Shown here one piece after another: positions 34,557 to 37,323 of a stretch of DNA of 37,323 nt. A model generated the notes under the pieces. It had not been told where the DNA came from and searched no databases. It worked only from the letters and a program-made list of their open reading frames with translations. The DNA is from Caldifarciminota bacterium UBA5631 (GTDB taxonomy: Bacteria; Hydrothermota; Hydrothermia; UBA1063), in contig DIJZ01000020.1 in assembly GCA_002421425.1 (NCBI GenBank), positions 79,962-117,284 of the forward strand. Reading direction: 5' to 3'. The translations under genes and the position numbers were made by a program. Each line of letters begins with the position of its first letter. Position 1 is the stretch's first letter.

Positions 34557-35318
34557 CCTCTTATTTCTATAAACGCCCTCAAGATAGCCTTTGATCATAA
34601 GGATTTTAAACTCAAGTCCAGCAAAGTATGAGATTGCATCTTTCTTAATATCTGCAATAGTCTTTGGGGTTGGATCCCCTGCAGTCCAGAAAGTAGTCTT
34701 CATTGAATAAGTGTCGTAACTCGCTCCCAGATATGGAGCAACGAATATAATATTCTTAGAAACTGAAGCCCTTATGGAAAGGTCTTCAAGCCTAAGGTTA
34801 GTATTAAGAGTGTCTTCAAAATTTAAAGTCAGCCCTTTATAAGTATTCTTCATCAAAGCCACTGACAGTGCAGGAGTAGGAGGAATAAGCTGATCTTTCA
34901 ACAGTTGCACCTTAACTCCATAGCTCAGCAGATAAGGCAGCTCTTCAAAGTAATCTGATTTAACAAGAGCTGGCGCATATTTACCCAAAATATCTATGGC
35001 AAGAATGCCCCTGAAGGCTGGAGTAAAGGAAAATCCAGGAAAAATGCCAACTTCACCGTAGAAAAAAGGAAAAAACGCAGGAAAATTAACTTTGCCTGAA
35101 GTAATTGGATTCTGGAATTCGAACCAGGCCATATTCATTCCTGCACCTATTCCGAAATGTGGCAATCCGCCTTTGCAACCAGCATTGGAAATTATTCCAG
35201 AAGAAATTAGAGATGCGGCATTATCCGTCAATGACTCTGCCATTCCCTCCACTCTTTCTTCGAGGGTTTGGGCTCCAAGCAATGTAACTACTACTAGCAG
35301 CAACAGAACTCTTTTCAT
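34521..35318 (-). CDS. Putative outer-membrane beta-barrel protein
   Basis: 265 aa from the ATG at 35318 (AGGAGG five bases upstream); a GTG two codons earlier overlaps the binding site and is unlikely. Residues 1-18 form a Sec signal peptide ending near GAQT. The mature protein is built of alternating strands with aromatic girdles (MAWFEFQNP, FPAFFPFFYGEVGIFPGFSF) and ends with KRYGITLGVKAGI, consistent with a small barrel. Family not recognised. It is the first gene of the long operon carrying trkH and trkA, with a near-consensus promoter. Confidence 0.78.
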   Translation of the reverse strand: MKRVLLLLVVVTLLGAQTLEERVEGMAESLTDNAASLISSGIISNAGCKGGLPHFGIGAGMNMAWFEFQNPITSGKVNFPAFFPFFYGEVGIFPGFSFTPAFRGILAIDILGKYAPALVKSDYFEELPYLLSYGVKVQLLKDQLIPPTPALSVALMKNTYKGLTLNFEDTLNTNLRLEDLSIRASVSKNIIFVAPYLGASYDTYSMKTTFWTAGDPTPKTIADIKKDAISYFAGLEFKILMIKGYLEGVYRNKRYGITLGVKAGI

Positions 35319-35341
35319 TTTCACCTCCTAAAGCAATATAA

Positions 35342-35370
35342 ATTATAACATTGTTCGCCTTGACGGTCAA
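35342..35370 (-). promoter_or_regulatory. Sigma70-type promoter of the outer-membrane protein-trkHA-cca operon
   Basis: Minus strand TTGACC (35370-35365), 17-base spacer, TATAAT (35347-35342); eleven of twelve consensus positions. Predicted start near 35335, leader about 17 bases with the Shine-Dalgarno. It is the only promoter seen for the twelve genes to 25495. Confidence 0.75.
35360..35370. repeat. Short palindrome TTGAC-G-GTCAA over the -35 of the 35342-35370 promoter
   Basis: TTGACGGTCAA reads as a 5-1-5 palindrome and covers the whole -35 box of the minus-strand promoter. It also lies 14 bases from the -35 of the divergent nptA-like promoter, so a bound protein could affect both. Short enough to be chance. 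Confidence 0.3.
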
Positions 35371-35384
35371 CACTCTAAAGTTCT

Positions 35385-35413
35385 TTGAATTTCCAGACTC
35401 CTGCTTTTAAAAT
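35385..35413 (+). promoter_or_regulatory. Promoter of the Na/Pi transporter-like gene, predicted leaderless
   Basis: TTGAAT (35385-35390), 17-base spacer, TAAAAT (35408-35413), then six bases (TTCTTA) and the ATG at 35420. Same hexamer class, spacer and distance to the ATG as the sprA promoter. No Shine-Dalgarno precedes the start. Confidence 0.6.
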
Positions 35414-35419
35414 TTCTTA

Positions 35420-36484
35420 ATGTATGGTTTAGTCCTTCTTTTATCTTTTTACTTCTTTTTCTTCAGCATCGAACTTATGGCAAAGGGCTTTCAGCTTTTG
35501 GGAAGTGGGTTCGCACATCTTCTTATTCAGAATACATCAAACCCGCTAGTGGGATTTTCCACGGGTTTACTTGCTACCTCCATAGTGCAGTCTTCTTCTT
35601 CAACAACATCAATAATAGTCGGCCTGATCGCCAGTGGTGCATTAAATATTCGAAACGCCGTACCAATGATAATGGGCGCTAATATAGGAACAACTGTTAC
35701 CAATACGCTGGTTTCGTTAGCTCACATAAAGAAGGGGAAAGAATTTCAGAATGCTATGCAAGCTGCTACGGTCCACGATTTTTTTAATTTGCTCACAGCT
35801 TTTACATTTCTCCCGGTGGAGTATTTTTTCCATCCCCTGGAAAAATCCGCAAATTTCCTGGCAAAATTTTTTGATAAAGTAGGAGGGTTTGTGGTTGTCT
35901 CTCCCCTAAAACTGCTCCTTGACCCGCTAATTAGGCCGCTAACCAACTCCCCTCTGAGAAAATACCCGGTTGTCCTGATAATTATCGCTGTAACCGTTCT
36001 GCTGGTTTCACTTAAGTTCATAGTTGAGAGTATGACGAAAATCTCGAAGAGATTTGTTGATAAATACCTCAACACTATTTTCTTTAAGAATCTGCGAACC
36101 TCATTTTTCTCAGGTTTAATCCTTACTTCCGTAGTACAATCGAGTTCCTGCACAACGTCCGTGGCAGTTCCTCTCGCTGCCATAGGTCTCCTTGATTTGA
36201 GAAAAGTCTTCTATTACACGATGGGAGCAAATGTTGGGACTACCGTAACGGCTATTCTTGCTGCATTGATAACAAAGAATCCTGCAGCCCTCGCTATTGC
36301 CTTCACCCATTTGTTGTTCAACCTTTATGGAATTATCTTGAATACTTTAATTTACAGGGAATTACCGGTGAAAATTGCAAAAGCATTTGCAGAGTTCGCA
36401 GTTAAACGAAAGGTAGTTGCCCTGATCTACATTGTAATCCAGTTTTATTTGGTTCCAATACTTATTATCTTTTTAGGGAGGTAA
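35420..36484 (+). CDS. Na/Pi cotransporter family protein (NptA/YjbB-like)
   Basis: 354 aa, multi-pass membrane protein with two inverted repeat units, each having a QSSS motif and a GAN(I/V)GTT motif: QSSSSTTS (57-64) with GANIGTTVTN (86-95), and QSSSCTTS (240-247) with GANVGTT (269-275). These are the substrate-binding hairpins of the Na-dependent phosphate cotransporter family; bacterial members may export or import phosphate. The PhoU-domain protein follows directly, a common fusion or pair in this family. The ATG at 35420 lacks a ribosome binding site. Confidence 0.92.
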   Translation: MYGLVLLLSFYFFFFSIELMAKGFQLLGSGFAHLLIQNTSNPLVGFSTGLLATSIVQSSSSTTSIIVGLIASGALNIRNAVPMIMGANIGTTVTNTLVSLAHIKKGKEFQNAMQAATVHDFFNLLTAFTFLPVEYFFHPLEKSANFLAKFFDKVGGFVVVSPLKLLLDPLIRPLTNSPLRKYPVVLIIIAVTVLLVSLKFIVESMTKISKRFVDKYLNTIFFKNLRTSFFSGLILTSVVQSSSCTTSVAVPLAAIGLLDLRKVFYYTMGANVGTTVTAILAALITKNPAALAIAFTHLLFNLYGIILNTLIYRELPVKIAKAFAEFAVKRKVVALIYIVIQFYLVPILIIFLGR

Positions 36485-36486
36485 AG

Positions 36487-37152
36487 ATGAAGATAAACTG
36501 GTGGGACCTTTTCAAAGGTAAGACTTTATTACAAGAAGCCTTTGAAGAGGCACTTGAGATGATGATGCAGGTGAAATATATGTACCTTGAAACCAACAAA
36601 CTTCTCTTCGAAGAAGTTAAGAAAGATTTTGATCCTTATTCCCTTGACAAACTCGTAAATAAGAGGGAAATCGACATCAGGGAAAAAATTTTGATGCATA
36701 TGGCCTTCGGTGCAGATAAGGTAGACATCGCTCCATCGCTATCCCTGAGCAGTATAGTAATAGACATTGAGAGAATAGGTGACTATTGCAAGAATATGTA
36801 CGAACTAATTGAAATCTATCCTGAAAAGTTGCAAGACGACGACTATATTACAAAACTTAGAGAAATCTCTGATGAAATTTCCACTGAATTTGATGTCACT
36901 TACGTTGCTTTTAAGGAGTCAGATGAAGACAAGGCAGATTATGTGATGAAGAAACACCTGGAACTAAATAAAGAATTAGAGCATCTGCTAAGGGAAACTG
37001 CCCAGAACGAATCTCTCAAACCACGGAAAGCAATAATCATCGTGCTATTAACTCGCTACTTGAAGAGGGTAAGTGCTCACCTGAAAAACATTGCTTCTGC
37101 AATACGGAATCCATATCCAAAAATCAGCTTCCAGCCAGAGAGCGAATTCTAG
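36487..37152 (+). CDS. PhoU-domain protein paired with the Na/Pi transporter
   Basis: 221 aa, all helical, two PhoU-like three-helix repeats. Each has the family acidic/arginine pattern: KLVNKREIDIREKIL with IVIDIERIGDYCKNMYEL (about 55-107), then TRYLKRVSAHLKNIASAI (about 189-206). It is the shorter, transporter-associated type rather than the classical Pst regulator. It probably tunes the transporter encoded three bases upstream. The ATG at 36487 has GGGAGGT four bases before it, overlapping the previous stop. The stop overlaps the convergent ispF end by four bases. Confidence 0.9.
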   Translation: MKINWWDLFKGKTLLQEAFEEALEMMMQVKYMYLETNKLLFEEVKKDFDPYSLDKLVNKREIDIREKILMHMAFGADKVDIAPSLSLSSIVIDIERIGDYCKNMYELIEIYPEKLQDDDYITKLREISDEISTEFDVTYVAFKESDEDKADYVMKKHLELNKELEHLLRETAQNESLKPRKAIIIVLLTRYLKRVSAHLKNIASAIRNPYPKISFQPESEF

Positions 37153-37323
37153 TTCAGCAGTCGGACAAGGACAACTGCCTCGCACTCAATTAACCTGGAT
37201 TCCCCCACAGGACCTGTTTTTTCACCAGTCTTAGCTTTTATACTAATTTTCCCGGGGTCAATATCCAAAACAGAAGCGATACTGGCTTTCATACTTTCAA
37301 CATAAGAAAATATTTTGGGCCTT
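37149..37323 (-). CDS. ispF: 2-C-methyl-D-erythritol 2,4-cyclodiphosphate synthase, C-terminal part (cut by right edge)
   Basis: The last 57 codons of a gene that enters from beyond the right edge. They read RPKIFSYVESMKASIASVLD then IDPGKISIKAKTGEKTGPVG, and end CEAVVLVRLLN. This matches the IspF C-terminus: the RPK and P-x-M-x-x-x-I-A-x-x-L-x-I-D-P segment, KAKT at the CDP-binding site, and a glycine near the end of the substrate loop. IspF is the fifth enzyme of the MEP pathway of isoprenoid synthesis. Whether it is a stand-alone IspF or the end of an IspDF fusion cannot be seen. Its stop overlaps the convergent PhoU-like gene. Confidence 0.88.
   Translation of the reverse strand, partial: RPKIFSYVESMKASIASVLDIDPGKISIKAKTGEKTGPVGESRLIECEAVVLVRLLN

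Noticed and set aside
35360..35383. Alternative plus-strand -35 TTGACG for the Na/Pi transporter gene
   Set aside because: No acceptable -10 at 16-18 bases downstream; TTGAAT at 35385 with TAAAAT at 17 bases is far better.
1..37323. CRISPR array, phage or transposon remnants, tRNA genes
   Set aside because: No regularly spaced repeats, no transposase or integrase frames, and no cloverleaf seen in the few short intergenic gaps.

Overview
The window is a compact bacterial chromosome segment of moderate GC (about 43% by eye) from a diderm with a TonB system, several beta-barrel-like outer-membrane proteins and lipoproteins. A SprA-type giant outer-membrane protein (type IX secretion translocon family), a TonB-dependent receptor with a carboxypeptidase-regulatory-like N-terminal domain, and two ExbD copies beside one ExbB point to the FCB superphylum or an allied uncultivated lineage such as candidate division WOR-3. 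That placement is inference. Genes are packed with 1-14 base overlaps, and two convergent gene pairs overlap at their stop codons. No tRNA, rRNA, CRISPR array, insertion sequence or phage gene was seen.

Layout. (1) 1-6743, minus: exbB-exbD-exbD-tonB-TonB-dependent receptor-secreted Fn3-like protein (cut by the left edge), a self-contained Ton cassette with a strong promoter. (2) 6872-7483, plus: a lipoprotein of unknown role, divergent from exbB. (3) 17169-7472, minus: ten-gene information-processing operon rplT-pheS-pheT-(58-aa coiled-coil gene)-zapA-rarA-rny-ymdB-queG-RsmB/F-type methyltransferase. (4) 17352-18344, plus: a second orphan lipoprotein, ending before a GC-rich perfect hairpin. 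(5) 25450-18478, minus: sprA-comEA-like-holB. (6) 35318-25495, minus: a twelve-gene run of outer-membrane protein, trkH, trkA, TPR-like protein, ZIP transporter, polyprenyl synthase, DUF212/PAP2-like, M50 protease, fabH, HAD-IIA phosphatase, suhB-like and cca. (7) 35420-37152, plus: Na/Pi-cotransporter-like protein and PhoU-domain protein. (8) 37149-37323, minus: the C-terminus of ispF, cut by the right edge.

Seven sigma70-type promoters can be read from the sequence. Every one has a 17-base spacer, and together they account for all the transcription units that begin inside the window. Two of them (sprA and the Na/Pi transporter) place the -10 box six bases before the ATG, with no ribosome binding site, which predicts leaderless mRNAs. 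The most interesting leads are the SprA homologue coupled to a ComEA-like protein and holB, the leaderless promoter pair, the palindromic divergent promoter in front of the Ton cassette, and the 58-aa coiled-coil gene between pheT and zapA.
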